DNA of 64,000 bases from Selaginella moellendorffii (lineage: Eukaryota > Streptophyta > Lycopodiopsida > Selaginellales > Selaginellaceae), in assembly GCF_000143415.4 (NCBI RefSeq), contig NW_003314276.1, positions 941,165 to 1,005,164 on the forward strand, given 5' to 3'. This document shows positions 12,455-24,946 of this stretch, in pieces (position 1 is the stretch's first letter; every line of letters begins with the position of its first letter). A program made the translations under genes and the position numbers. The notes beneath the pieces were generated by a model. That model saw nothing but the letters and a program-made list of their open reading frames with translations, was not told where the DNA came from and did not search any database.

Positions 12455-12870
12455 TTCCCATCCTATCCACAATGATCATTATGATAATTCTTGACTAAAA
12501 GACTCTTCAAATGCTTGTGAAACTTGTGTTTATCATATCAAGTTAATGAGATGAGCTACACCATAAAGCTCCTCTAAACTCTTGTAAGTTGGGAATGATA
12601 CAACTGTTGCCTCATACTCTCACTATGAAGACTATTAATGAAACAAGACTTTTTTCAATCTAGATATTTCATTGAAACACAACTAATTAAGTGAGTAACC
12701 TTCTCAAAATAATTTTCAAATGTCATTTTCCCTTATTGAAAATGTCGAAGTTCCATACAAGCATTCTCCACATCATAATAAGGGGTAAAAATGTAAACAA
12801 AAAGTAGTCTCAAACTCATCCATGATATATATTGATGGGTTTAAATCTGACACACTAGACTCCTTAAATT
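12455..12870 (-). pseudogene. Retrotransposon gag relic, copy 1
   Basis: Read on the minus strand with several stops and shifts, this gives gag-like text: a DEFETTF block, then NYFEKVTHLISC and later SMRQQLYHSQL. It matches 18570-18910 on the same strand. The pattern fits the capsid part of LTR-retrotransposon Gag. It is too broken to be expressed. Confidence 0.5.
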
Positions 12871-13419
12871 AATTCTACCATAAAAAACCTATATCACACA
12901 AAATCATTAAAATTGCCACTAAAGCCTCTATGTTTTGAATTCTATTATAGTGGATTAACTTAGCATTTCAACCTTTTTAGGTGATGGTAGCATAAATGAG
13001 TATTTGGCTTAGCTAGCCAATATAAAAAAATTCTTGGCTACAAAAAGTTTTACTTAAAGCACCACTAGCCTTGAGTGCCTTAATATGCCCATACATTAAA
13101 GCTCTCCTCTTACTTCTTTTGCTAATTTTTGTTGAGTGCTTACATCTCATGAATAACATCATGGTTAATCCAAACCTTTGCAACTCCATTGACACTACCA
13201 TCAGCCCACCTTCAACATTAGGATTTTAGCATTCATCTTAGACAAAAAGAATGAGTGTTCTTTAGAATTTGAATTCAAGACACTCTTGAGCTACTTGTTA
13301 TTTATTCATAATTTAGGGGACAAAAAACATGTGAGGAAGAAGCAACAATATAAAATATACTTGAGGAATTTACTAATATCTTTCTATTTAAATTTCCTCA
13401 TAGATTGCCTCTATTATAA

Positions 13420-15249
13420 AGTGTAGAGTATGAGATTACACTAAAGCCAAAAATTAGGCCAATCTATCAATGTCCATTTTGACTAAGGTATATAGAGGAG
13501 TAAGAGGTTCAACAAGAAGTTAAAACATTACTTGATTTTAGATTTATTTAGCTAAGTATATCATCGTTTAACACACTGATCTCACCCATTGAAGAAGAAG
13601 GATAACTCAATACAAATATATATTGATTACCATGTGTTAAACAAAAAGATAGTGAAGGATAAAATACCAATATTGCATATAGATGATATCTTAGACAAGT
13701 TTAGTGAAGCTTTAGTGTTTACCAAGATTGATTTAAAAAGTGGATATTATTAAATTGCAATAAATGATGTGTCTATCTTCAAAACAACATTCAATATAAG
13801 TTTTAGCATTTTGAGTTTATAGTATGCTATTTTGTTTGACAGATGCATTAGCCACATTTACTCAAGTGATAATGAAGATGTTTGAGTATTATCTACATAA
13901 GTTTGTAGAGGATGATATTTTTATTTTTAGCAAGAATATAAAGGAGCATAATATGCATTTATGCAAAGTTTTTTTATTATTACATAATAATAGAAGAAGA
14001 GCAAATATAAATTTACAAAGTTGGAAGTGGAGCATCTAGGCTGTATTATGACATTTATGGAACTGGGAAAAAGGTGGTTGTGGTGGAAAATTGTCAATAT
14101 TAACTTTAGTGGCTAAGTTAAAGAGTTTTCTTGGTATAACTAGTTATTATTAACATTTATAGTATAAATTTATAGAGGTGGTTATTCCTTTGCCATAGTT
14201 GTTGCATAAGAATATACTATTTAAATGGAAGAAGTTATAAGAGGATAATTTTGTGGCATTGAAACGTTTGTTGTGTAAAGCTCTAATGTTTTGGATTGCT
14301 GATTCATCAAAACCACAAAATTTAAAGTTTGACATTTATATACAATATATTGTCCTAAGATCATGAGAACTCCCCTCTAATTACTCACATCATAAGTAAA
14401 ACAACAATATTCTAAGTATAAGTACTTTCAATTGTTCATATTTTATGAACATGTACCCTTTATGAGTAATGGCTCTATTTAGTGGAGGCAATATCTTTAT
14501 GGCACAATGTTAATGGTGTTGATGGTGTTGTATATCTATTCCCATAAAAGGAATTGAACATTAGGCAAGCTTATTAGATGGCCACACTCATAGAGTTTGG
14601 GGAATTTTTTATCAAACATCATTTAGGGAAATTTAATATAATGGTGGATGTTTTATTTTATATTCATCATATGACAAAGTTAGGAATATAGTTTTGTAAT
14701 TATTTGAGTAAGGTTATCAATGAGTTTGAGTAATATGTTGAGCATGCTCAAAATTAAGATTCTAAGATGGTCTCTTTACAAGCCTAAATGGAAGGACTTC
14801 TTTATTGGTGGATGGGATTCTCTACTACAACAGCTGTGTATTTCCCACAAATGGATGTGTTGATTGATCAAATTTTATCCACTATCATGATCGTTAAAAG
14901 GCTAGTCTATTTGGGTTTATAAGTTGATTAAGTGTAATTTTTAATAGAGGAATATGAAAGATGATATCCTTAAATATTGTAAATCATGTGAGATCTATCA
15001 GCATGTAATAGTGCTATGAGAAAAGTTGAGAGGAGTTTTGCAACTTTTACTTATTCCTTAGAAACATTGGCATAGTATTTCTATAGACTTCATCATTTAT
15101 TTATTGTAAATATAGAGGCAAAAAAAGGAAATGTAGGTTTTAATGAAATATATATGGTTATTAGCTCTTTAGAAGACTAACACTACCTCAAACTTGGCTT
15201 TAGTTTACTTGGAAAAAGTTTTTCCTAATTTTAGTTTGGCAAAAGACAT
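13420..15249 (+). pseudogene. Heavily decayed Ty3/gypsy pol
   Basis: RT fragments are readable across many stops: FTKIDLKSGYY near 13720-13750, then DALATFTQV and DDIFIFSKNIKEH at 13824-13960, then LKSFLG near 14120. An integrase-like fragment (HWHSISIDFI) lies near 15065. It is followed on the same strand by a family A LTR, the same order as at 1-5116. It is much older or more mutated than the pol at 1-2834. Confidence 0.8.
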
Positions 15250-16714
15250 TTATATGAGACATAAATCCCAAAGCCCCAAAAGTGGAGCTGAAAAAGTACT
15301 ATGTAGTAGTGGTCAAAGCAAAAGCTAAATAAGTGTAACACATTCAGACTAAAAACTCCGACTTGAAAAATCGAGAGCAGGAATGGAACTCTCAATAAAG
15401 TGCTCAAAGAACAAGCACAAAGCAACTAATAAATGATTCTCTAGAAAAGAGACACAAGAAGACCAACACATAACATGTGGATGGACCCGAGATGGACCCG
15501 AGACGGAATCCGAGATGGAATTTAAGATGGACCCGAGACAGAATCCAATATGGAGTCCGAGATAGACCTGAGATGAAGTCCGAGATAGACCTGAGATGGA
15601 GTTCGAGATAGACCTGATATGAAGTCCGAGATGGACTCAAGATGGAGTCCGAGATGGAATGAACACCAAGACCGAATCTGATTCTGAAATCAAGTCCAAG
15701 TCTGAATACTAATATAGGTAGTTGGGTGAAAGCCCAAAGCAATCGTTCCTCTAAAAGGGGTTCCAAAAGTATAATAGGGAGAGTATAAGGGTTGAACTCC
15801 AGTAGAACCAATTTTGCTAGAAAAAGCCAGTGTGGCCTAGGAAGGTTATACCCATATATTAGGTGATGATATAACCACTGGGAAGTCCAAAGCTAGAGTG
15901 AATATAGACAGACAAATGGGGTAATTTAGTGAAGTGTTCAAGAGCCGGCTCTAGTTCCCCCGGGAGATCGACTGGCCAATGCTCCCAGTCTAAGTGTGGG
16001 TGGCATTACCTACTTGGACACCAAGTGTGGCTCAACGGAACCTCACTCTAAGCCCATGGCTAGAGCACCCAAAGGCGGAAGGCGGGGAAAGTACCCACGA
16101 GACTTGCATAAGGCCATGGTATTCCGAAATATTATCCTGAATGCCCAAACTGTGGAAAGGAAGAGGAGTAGTCCTCTGGTGTAGTGACCAAGGATACAGT
16201 CGTGTGGTGAGGAAGTCCCAGAGGACTGTGGGACTTAGTGGTCGGGCCTGTGGGCCTTGATCCAGTGGCAGTGTTGGTGAACACGGCCATGGGCAAAAAG
16301 GGACTTGGTGGGGACCGGAAAGGGGATATTGGGGAAGGCTATTCCCCATGTCTATGGGCATCCTAAGGATGATAAGGAGTGGATCTGGGATGATCACTTG
16401 TGGATGGATGGCCTAGTCTTTGAGAGACGGGACTGTGGTGTAGGTAGTGTCAGACCACCAATATGACCAAGGTGAATGGGCATGGCCTTAGCGTAACGAG
16501 TTGATGTGTCGGTGGTACCTTGGGGTGTCGGTCATGGGATCAGACACGTGGAGCATTTGAACCAAGTGCAAAGGTTGAGTGGTGGAGATGCCATTCTCGA
16601 GGCTAGCAAGCCCAAGTCCAAAATAGGATTTATGGAGGTTGTGAGTGAGACTCCTCCAAGTGGTCGGAAGTGTGGTTAAGTGACTAAAAAAGAATGGAAA
16701 AATTAGTTATTACA
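15250..16714 (+). repeat. Long LTR (family A), copy 2
   Basis: Begins TATGAGACATAAATCCC, aligned with TGTGAGACACAAAATCCC of copy 1, and ends at the same TTACA. It is shorter (about 1.46 kb versus 1.9 kb), mainly because the 12-bp array is reduced to 15478-15660. Blocks around 15930-16300 are close to 4330-4700 of copy 1. Many differences are transitions. Confidence 0.7.
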
Positions 16715-18540
16715 CCTTGACACTAGGCTCCTTCCTATGGAAATCCTCATATAGCAATGTTGTATCACTTAGGTTTGGAGTATATACTTTTCTTATGCTA
16801 TAAGTTAACAGATGTAATGATCAAAGGGTCATAGAAGATAGCCCACTTCTATTGGTGGTTTCAATTATAAACATAAACCACAATATTGGGCTTGGACTTA
16901 CACAAGATCTACACCAAGTTTGGACAACTTGGAGTTTTGGACATATAGAGAACTCCAACAATAGTGTTTAATGCCCATTATTGAAAACATCTTTACAGTC
17001 AATAGTTCCATTTCTAAAACTGCTTCATGCCAAGGATAGAAAGATCCTTGGAATTTACTGCATGAGCCACCATTGCTTCCTTGTCAAACTTGGTTGACAG
17101 ATCAAATGAATACTCCATTTTTATCTAATGTGCCTTAAGAAAGATGAAGACATTGACTATATTGTCAACATGTGCCCCAAATACACTCACTTCCGACAAG
17201 CACTAGTGCCATGAGGGTGGGATCTTCATGTCATCCTTAAAGGGGAGCTGTGCACAAATAAAATTTGTGATTTCTTGCATATGATGGATGTTCACCAAAG
17301 CAAGGGGCCACAGTCAGCATTGAAATAATCAAGTTCGAGAGTATGTAAATGTGAATGATTGAATGAATGAACAAATGAATTTTATTCATATATAAAAAAA
17401 ATATAATTATGTTCTTCAACTACTTTTTATTTTATAAACATATTATATTATACCATATATCTTGTTTTAAAAAACATAATTTTTTCCATGTAATTAGCTA
17501 TCATTTTAGATAATTGATATTTTATGACCTTTGTGATTTGTATAAAAGAAATACTGCATCATAAAATATAAATATCATAATAATGAGTTACCAGAAAATA
17601 TCTTTTTGTTTATATGTTAGTTATTTCATTAGTTAGTTTTGAATTGAAAATGTGGAGACTAAGTAAGTACAAGTGATGTTGATATGCAAACAATAGTGAA
17701 TACCATAGACTTTATGATTTCAAATATTAGTAGAGAAATGTTTTTTATAGAAAATTGATTAGATGCTATTGCTTTACCTTTATCTGGAGGAATAGCAATC
17801 ATTAAATTATCAAGATTTTTTAGAAAATCTCCAAACTGTGAAAGTGTAGATATAATAATAAAATGAAGTATAATTTATCAAGGATTGAGATTTTTGTTAA
17901 CTAGTAATACTTTTAAAAGTTTAAAGGCAGCTGCAAATTATGCAATAATAACTTCTAGAAGATATCAAATATTAAAAGCTTTCAAACTCATGTAGATTGT
18001 GATATAGTCAAAAGCATTACAGTGGTTCTAAAAATAACCCCATCATAATTTATTGGTGGATGATAATTTATCATCTCTAAATTAAAATTTTGTTTTGTTT
18101 TACATTTGAATTGCAATTTAGTTTTGAAGTTAGAAAAATATAAATTATGGAAAACTATTACTTTTAAGAAATCTATTACTACATAAATTTTTAGATTATA
18201 AATGATGATAATGTTTATAAATTTTCAAATAAATGTAAATGAATAGTATATAAGATAACAAAAGTCAAATTAATTTTATCAAAATTTCTTAGTTGGAAAA
18301 GTAATAGTAATTTAAACAATATATACCTTAAGTTCACTAAATATTCAAGCTAATATGAAATGCTAAATCAAAATAACAATGTACTATTGATGCTTTCATG
18401 ATCTAAGTTGTTAGATTTCAGTACAAATAAAAAATTATCTAATTGAATTTATGAGAAAAATTTACTAAAAAATATCTGAAAGTGATCAGCTAATAATTGT
18501 GCAAGAAGTTTAAACACAACACACTTATAAAGTAAATAAA
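16715..18540. other. AT-rich DNA, no gene seen
   Basis: Short, stop-rich frames only. No domain, RNA gene or clean repeat boundary was found. Confidence 0.5.
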
Positions 18541-18557
18541 TAAATAAATAAATAAAT
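18531..18557. repeat. (AAAT)n microsatellite
   Basis: A short run of AAAT repeats immediately upstream of the second gag relic. Confidence 0.8.
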
Positions 18558-18569
18558 ATTATATTCCAT

Positions 18570-18910
18570 AATGATCATCATGACAATTATCAACCAAAGG
18601 GCTCTTTAAATGTTTGCAAGACTTATGCTTGTCATTGTTAAGTTGACAAGCCACATCATAGAACCCCTTCAAACTCTCTTTTTAGGTTGGGAATACAAAA
18701 GTGCTACCTAACACTCTCACTGTGAAGGCTATCAATAAAGTAGTATTTATTATAATTTGAATATTTTATTGGAGCACGATTTGGATCCTTTATTGGTGAC
18801 TAAACTTTTCAATATAGTTCTTGAATATTATTTTCTTTTGTTGAAAAATATTGAAGTTCCTCTTCAGTAAAACATAGATAAAAGCAGTCTCAAATTCATC
18901 CATAGTAAAT
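18570..18910 (-). pseudogene. Retrotransposon gag relic, copy 2
   Basis: Diverged copy of 12455-12870 on the same strand: both carry the blocks read in plus orientation as AATGATCAT..., AAACTCT... and CACTCTCACTRTGAAG. Broken by stops and shifts. Confidence 0.45.
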
Positions 18911-20430
18911 ATTGGTGGTTTCTTGTCTACAACACAAAACTCTTTAAACAAAATTCCACCATTGAAAATTTAAATCACACAAAATTATTGAAATAGCTAC
19001 TAAAACCTTAGATATATGGGGAATAATAGTGAGGGTGTTTTAGCAAACATAATAAACTATCATTTAATGAACTAAGCTCAATATCACAAGAGTTCCTAAC
19101 ACTAGCAAATGCAAGTTAATAACATAAATTTTTTATTACTGTGTCAAATATATTGATTAAATGACAATTTAGAATTTCCTTTCTTAATGCTTTTCCAATC
19201 TAAGTGCATATGTGTTGACTAATTTCTCAACTTGTTTGAGCAAAGACTAATAAAAGGTTTAGCAATATTAATATTTTACCATTATGGCAGTAAAAAAAGA
19301 ATATCCAAAACGACTCACTAATAGTTAACTTTCAATATTCACAATCATATTCACCTTTATCATGATGTAATGAGTGAGCTTCATTTCCCAGAGGTTGACA
19401 TGCACCTCTGACAATCTAATTGAAACATAGCTTAGGCCCAAGATTGATATCAAATAAAGATCACCTCCCAATGTTATCATATCTTTAGTGACAATTTCCC
19501 TAATCTTTGTCCTAAGCTACTCAACTATGCCCATCACCCAGTACAAGCCAGGAAGAACCCACCACCCCCCCCCCCCCCCCCCACGTCAAGTCCAAGTCAC
19601 ACGTGGAGAAGGGTGAGAACACACCAAAGGTTGCTCTCCCACCTAGTTTGGAGCACCAACAACAAATATATAATGGCAAAGATTTACACTTGGTTTTCCT
19701 TAGCCCACACCACCAAATCTAGACCCAGACCTCAGACTCTTGGAGATGAGCTAACAGCCTTAAACTTATCGGTTTAAGATAAACTTGGATTGATAATGCA
19801 TGATACTACAGCATGCCTATATTATTCCATTGTTCTCAAAGTTTAGATTTGTTTCTGCCTTGGTTTCATTGTAGCTCAGTTATTAATGCTTAAATAGAGG
19901 ATTTCGAGGAAGACTCTCGAGTGGTTAAGCACTAGTGCTTGCGGTGCCCAGGTCCATAAACTCTGAGGGGAAAAAATCCGGAGGCACAGACACTCTAGCC
20001 AGAGCAAACCAATTCTCTTACGTGGAAATTGAGCTGGCGTTGTTTAAGTCATTAAGGTCTTCACAAATCAGACTATTGTCAAGAAGAATCTAACAAAGTC
20101 ATTCCAGTCTACTAAGAGAAACAAAAAGAGAGGCGTAGTATTTTCAAATGATCAAACCTGGAAAGAAACAATGAATGGAGGCATAAGGGTTAAGCAAGGC
20201 TTAAGTGTGAGAAAGAATGCATTATTTTTCAAGTGAGCAACCCAGCTTGGAAGAAGAGGGACCGCCAAATAAAAAAATTGATCTTTAAATTTTCTATGAT
20301 CTTGGAGTTCTCACGCAGTCTAGCTTCCCCGAGTTTCTGCCTCCTCCATCTTCTGCTACACTAATACAGTACATATGTCCAAATTTTGGTCTCCCAAGAG
20401 AGGAAACGTTCTTATAGCATTCTCCTCTAC
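18911..20430. other. Intergenic DNA with a poly-C run
   Basis: AT-rich to about 19500, then a run of about twenty C at 19563-19582, then more balanced composition towards the gene island. No gene is supported. Confidence 0.5.
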
Positions 20431-20958
20431 CACCTTTCTATCCTCTTTTTTCCTGATCCTCCAGAGTCAGTTCACTACTCGAAGCAGTTCGTTGAAAGAA
20501 AAGATGGTTCCATGACGACGAGGAAAATAATAAGCCGGAAGCTGTAAGATCGTCCTCCGAGCAAGAGCCGTGCAAGAAGATGATAATGCTGGAGTGGCTC
20601 CGCGGGTGGCTCCGGAGCTCCATTGAGCGGACGACACTCGCAGACGAGCTTGAACTTTGCCGTATGTGCAAACGATGATCCTCTCGGAGGGTAGCCAGGG
20701 AGACAGAGCAGTAACTTGCGAAGGTGTAGCATAGATATCCTCCAGCCAGCTCTACTCGCATCGGAAGCTCCAAATCAGCGAGCTTGGAGCCGCTCATGCA
20801 GCTAAGGCTCGACCATCTTTCAAAAACGACTGTGGCCACCTCCTTCATGAAGTCGATGATCGACGTTGGCAAATGTTCCGCAGCATCCACCGACTTCTCT
20901 CCTCCAGTACTTTAGTGTGGACTTGCGGCTTCGAATCGTCCTCCATCCAAGGATCGCT

Positions 20959-21372
20959 CTTGCTAACGATGAACCGTGATCATCACGAGTGGTGCAGGGC
21001 GCAACATCGAGCGCAGCAATGGCTGAAACAGAAGAAAGGAAATGAGAGGAATAATAGCATGCCCTGCCGCACCAAGTTTGAACTCTTGACAGATTATCGT
21101 GAGTCCAATAAAAATTCATAGAAAATTAAATTTTCTCTTTTAACCTGAACTTGAGCGAATCTACATTCAGCTGGAGCATACGTCAAAAGCTTACAAGGTA
21201 AAGTACCATCAAAAGCTGCGTCGCTTGTTCGTTCCCCGCTGGTCACCACGAATATCGATTCTCCATTCTCGAATCTCGAAAGGAAGGACACCTTTTCAGG
21301 TCGCTCCATCGCTGGAGCAAACTTCCACCTATTCTGCTCTACTGAATTACTCTCGGTACGGCTCTGATCCAT
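20959..21372 (-). CDS. Small hypothetical protein, two-exon model, uncertain
   Basis: From an ATG at 21372 the minus strand is open for 76 codons to a CAG/GTTAAA donor (exon end 21145). A TTTCAG acceptor starts a second exon at 21022, in phase 0, that reaches a stop after 19 more codons, near 20963. The predicted protein is about 95 residues and contains a charged stretch (MERPEKVSFLSRFENG). I recognise no family. Base composition fits the gene island rather than the AT-rich flank. Longer open stretches continue to 20438 in other frames, so the true gene may be longer or differently spliced. Confidence 0.25.
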
Positions 21373-21399
21373 CCATCCTGAAGTAAAGAATTCTCTTTT

Positions 21400-23480
21400 T
21401 CCCTCCTCTTTTTTTTCTTTTTTCTTTCTCTTGGTACATTCGTAATTAAAGTTTGTGGGAAGTGATTCTGATCTTTTCTCTCAGTCTAGCAGTAGTGTTT
21501 GAAACTGATGGTCACACGCTCGCACTCATCCAATTCTGTGTTTGTTCTCTCAGTCGCAATTGACGCTTGCAAGATTGATTGCTTGCAGGGTGATTCGATT
21601 ACATGCTCCAAAAAACCAGAAGATTTTATTGTTTGATCTTCTCGCAAGCTCTATCGAAGCAGACAAACTCCGGCTTTGCCCTCGTTCCTGAACTATAAAG
21701 ACGAACCACATTAAGAAGATACTTATCAACCACGAATCGAGACCATTGACCATGAGAGAACCAAAGAAAAGGAAAGATTTTGTTGTTTCATTGTCATTTG
21801 TATATTTTTCTGCGTTGACGTTGACGGTGGGTTGTAATTTGCAGGCATGGTTTATATTCCTTGTTTGTGGTCCCCCAAGTATGTTTGTTTAAACTTCTTC
21901 TTTCCCTTTCTTGGACTTTTTGCTGGTGCTGGTGGGATAGTGTCTCGATCGAGATTGTTGCTTGGTTGGTTTGTTTGATGGATTGAATGGATTGCCTCCT
22001 TGTTTGTTTGTTGGCCGCGATTGTCTCTACAAAAACTAATCACTTTTTGCGTGATGGTTCCAAGATCATCGTTGGGATTTGCTTACTGAAACTCCTGGTG
22101 GCCTCCAATCCTAAGATCGAGGCACGAGCCTTGGAATCCCAAAGTTGGGGGTTAAAACTCCCATAGAAAAACTTCCAGAAAAGCTGATCAATCACTGAAA
22201 AGCGAGGCCCCGTCCGTACTGGGTGTGCTAGAACTTGTCACAACTACGGCCACCTACAACAACGCTCCAAGCACTTTAGAGAATTTTGAGAGAATATCGA
22301 GAATTTCCTGTGTTCTCTCAGGAGAGTGTGTCTGTGTGGGTGTCCCAGGCCATGGCTGCACTCCAAGTGTGCAAATAGAAACTCCGGTCTTTTCGCTTAG
22401 TTGGTGTGTCAACCCACAAGGAAGACAATGAAACGACCAGATAACACAGAAAAATGTGTGTCCGTACACCTCTTTTTCTCTTTTTCTTTGGTGTAAGCTA
22501 TGGGATAGCTGCTGCTGCTACTCTACGAGGCTCAATCAAGCAGAGAGAGAGACATTCGCGTGAAATTTTAGGAGCCAGTTCTTCCGCTAGGAATTTGATT
22601 CCAATTGTCCTTGTTTGTAAGAAGCAATTTTTTAAGGCTCCCAACGTATGTTTAAGCTAAGAAAAGGTGGTCAAACGAGATCAAGTTTCTCATGCGCACA
22701 TTAGCAGGTTGATCTATTCGAACAGTGGTTTGATGTTCTCTTTTTTTTTTCTCACTTTGTGTGATTGTTGGTGTGATAGTGGTGGAATCCACGCGGAATT
22801 TTCTATAGGAATGTGTGAGTGGCGTCGATGATGCTTCTAGTAGAGATTTTTTTTCCCCTCTCTAGCTAGCGGATTGAATCCAGTGAGTGGAAACAAACAA
22901 TTTTCTTTTGTTTGGTCTGTTAGATGGACTTCTTTGATACGGCATGCGGTCGGTGAATCGTTTTCATATTTGTAAACATTGTTAAATATTATAGTAATAA
23001 AGAAATAATATTTACAATATAATAGTAAGGTAAGAAAAACGTTAACCCTGGCGTTAAGCTGTCAAAGTTTAAAAGAGAGACCGCCGCCAAAAAAGCCCTG
23101 TCTGTGTGCATAGCAGTAGAAGAACCAATGGTAAAACTGGCGAGACAGTAACATACTGCTGTGGTAACAAGCGAAGACACGTTAACTTCACAGACAGGCT
23201 AGCTACACGTCTGGTTTTCCTAGCTACACCGATTGATTTTACCCATTTGGGTAAAATCGTCAGTCTCGAACGTACAATATACGTATTCTCAGCAAGAAAG
23301 CTGGCCGGCGGAGCCGAGTAAATACACAAGTCCTAGAAGAAAGCTTCCCTGGTAGGGGTGAAAAATCGTGTCCTTGAAAATCTACTTATTTCCCCAAGGA
23401 CCTGTCCCTAGCAAAGTGCGCTCTTTGCGCAGGGGCCTTTAGCAAGAACAGCCTATAGATGCCTATGAGAACCCTTATAG
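21400..23480. other. Intergenic DNA, no supported gene
   Basis: Moderate GC with only short open stretches. The right end (about 23480-23778) is a probable 5' leader of the next gene and is rich in GATC repeats. Confidence 0.4.
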
Positions 23481-23778
23481 TTTTTATTTCATACAGCCTA
23501 CTTGGTTTCTTCCAGGACTTCTCGTGCTCCCTTCCTTCCATTCCATTCTTTTTCTTCTCCTCTCTCTCGAATCGATCGATCGATCAGCCGATCCCTCCTC
23601 TCCTTCCCACGAAATTGGCGAATCGGCGGTGATCATTGGCGCTGCGAGGAAGAATCGGCGAAGAATTCGCTCTCTTTCCTTCTCACCCCGGCGCGGCAAG
23701 GCGGAGATTTCTTTCCACTGTTCTTCGCCCGGGCATTGCAGCGATCGATCGTGAGCTGGGACGACGACGAAGGAGATT

Positions 23779-24246
23779 ATGAGGAGCGTGTACTCGATAC
23801 TGAGCCCCGAGAGCAAAGATCGTCCCAAGATCCATGGCGACAAGAGCCCTAATCCCTCCTCCAAGGATCCCACCAGGAAGGCGGCGTCGGCGGCAGCGCA
23901 GAGGGCATCATCGAGCAGGAGAAAATGTAGGCGAGTGTTTAGGATCCGGATGCGCGTAGCAGCGCGCCTCCATTTCCTGGATCGGCTGCGCGAGATGTGC
24001 GTCCGCCTTGTTCTTGGCAGTGGGAGGAGCCGATGCCGCAATGTGTGTGACTCGCCCAAGCCCGATCAACAGCGCCATCGCCAGGCGCCGCCGCCGCCGC
24101 CGCCGCCACACAAGCAGCAGCAGCAACAGCAAGCAGCAGAGATTTGCGTGAGCCGGAGCTCCTACTGCGAGGACGCGGTGTCGGAGTGCATCAAATTCAT
24201 CAAGCAAACGGCGGTGGCCGCGGATTCCCGGTCCCTTATCTGCTGA
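23779..24246 (+). CDS. Small basic plant protein, hypothetical
   Basis: A single exon of 155 codons begins at an ATG. The N-terminal part is basic and serine-rich. Residues about 97-125 hold a polyproline stretch and a polyglutamine stretch. The C-terminal end (SSYCEDAVSECIKFIKQ) resembles in form the C-terminal block of small plant proteins annotated as josephin-like, which end in an acidic/hydrophobic helix of the type EAVEDCIEFIK. That comparison is from memory and untested. The 5' leader is GC-balanced with several GATC repeats, like other leaders here. The low-complexity middle part means the reading frame alone is weak evidence; the C-terminal block is the best support. Confidence 0.5.
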   Translation: MRSVYSILSPESKDRPKIHGDKSPNPSSKDPTRKAASAAAQRASSSRRKCRRVFRIRMRVAARLHFLDRLREMCVRLVLGSGRSRCRNVCDSPKPDQQRHRQAPPPPPPPHKQQQQQQAAEICVSRSSYCEDAVSECIKFIKQTAVAADSRSLIC

Positions 24247-24872
24247 TCGATCGATCGAGCAGCGCGCTCGCTGTTGCTGTTCCTCCTGTTCCTCGAGGCA
24301 GAGAGGTTCGTCCTTTTTCGTGAGTTTGCCTGTAGATATTCCTCCCTATACGATGGAAATGTTTTCTTTTGGTGCTCTATAGCAGAGCTCGCCAAAGAAG
24401 AAGAAGAAGAAGAACGAAAGAGAGAAAGAAAGAAAGAAAGAAAGAAAGAGGAGTGGTGAAAGGATTGAAAGCTCGAGCTCGCTCGAGCTGTGATAAATTT
24501 GCATTAGATTTGCAGTGTCTCGCGAGTCCTGTGACGGCTATAATTCTCGATTTGATGCAACAGGCTGGGCATTTGTGTGCATGAACGAAGAGCAAGAAAA
24601 AAAAAAAAAAACCTTTGGGTTTTGATGGGTAGGGAGGATCTTGCCTGAAGCATTTCCTCACATTTGAAATTATTAATGAATTATGGTGTTTTTTGTCGTG
24701 TTTTTTCCTCCTCTCTTCCTCATTCCTAGTAGTACTTGAAGGGTCGTTGCTTGGATTTTATTCATTCACTCAAGCATTCATTCATTCAATTTTCATCTCT
24801 CTCGTTTGTCTCCCTGGCAGTGTGGTGTGTGGCGTGGGCTGGTTGAATTTACCAGGAACCAGGAAGAAAACT

Positions 24873-24946
<74 letters not shown>

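Noticed and set aside
19915-19990. tRNA-like A-box text (CGAGTGGTTAAGCA)
   Set aside because: No matching T-loop (GGTTCRANNCC) or acceptor stem could be formed downstream.
20438-20890. 150-codon minus-strand open frame rich in serine
   Set aside because: No ATG at its start, competing frames of similar quality, no known motif; only a shorter two-exon model nearby is listed, with low confidence.
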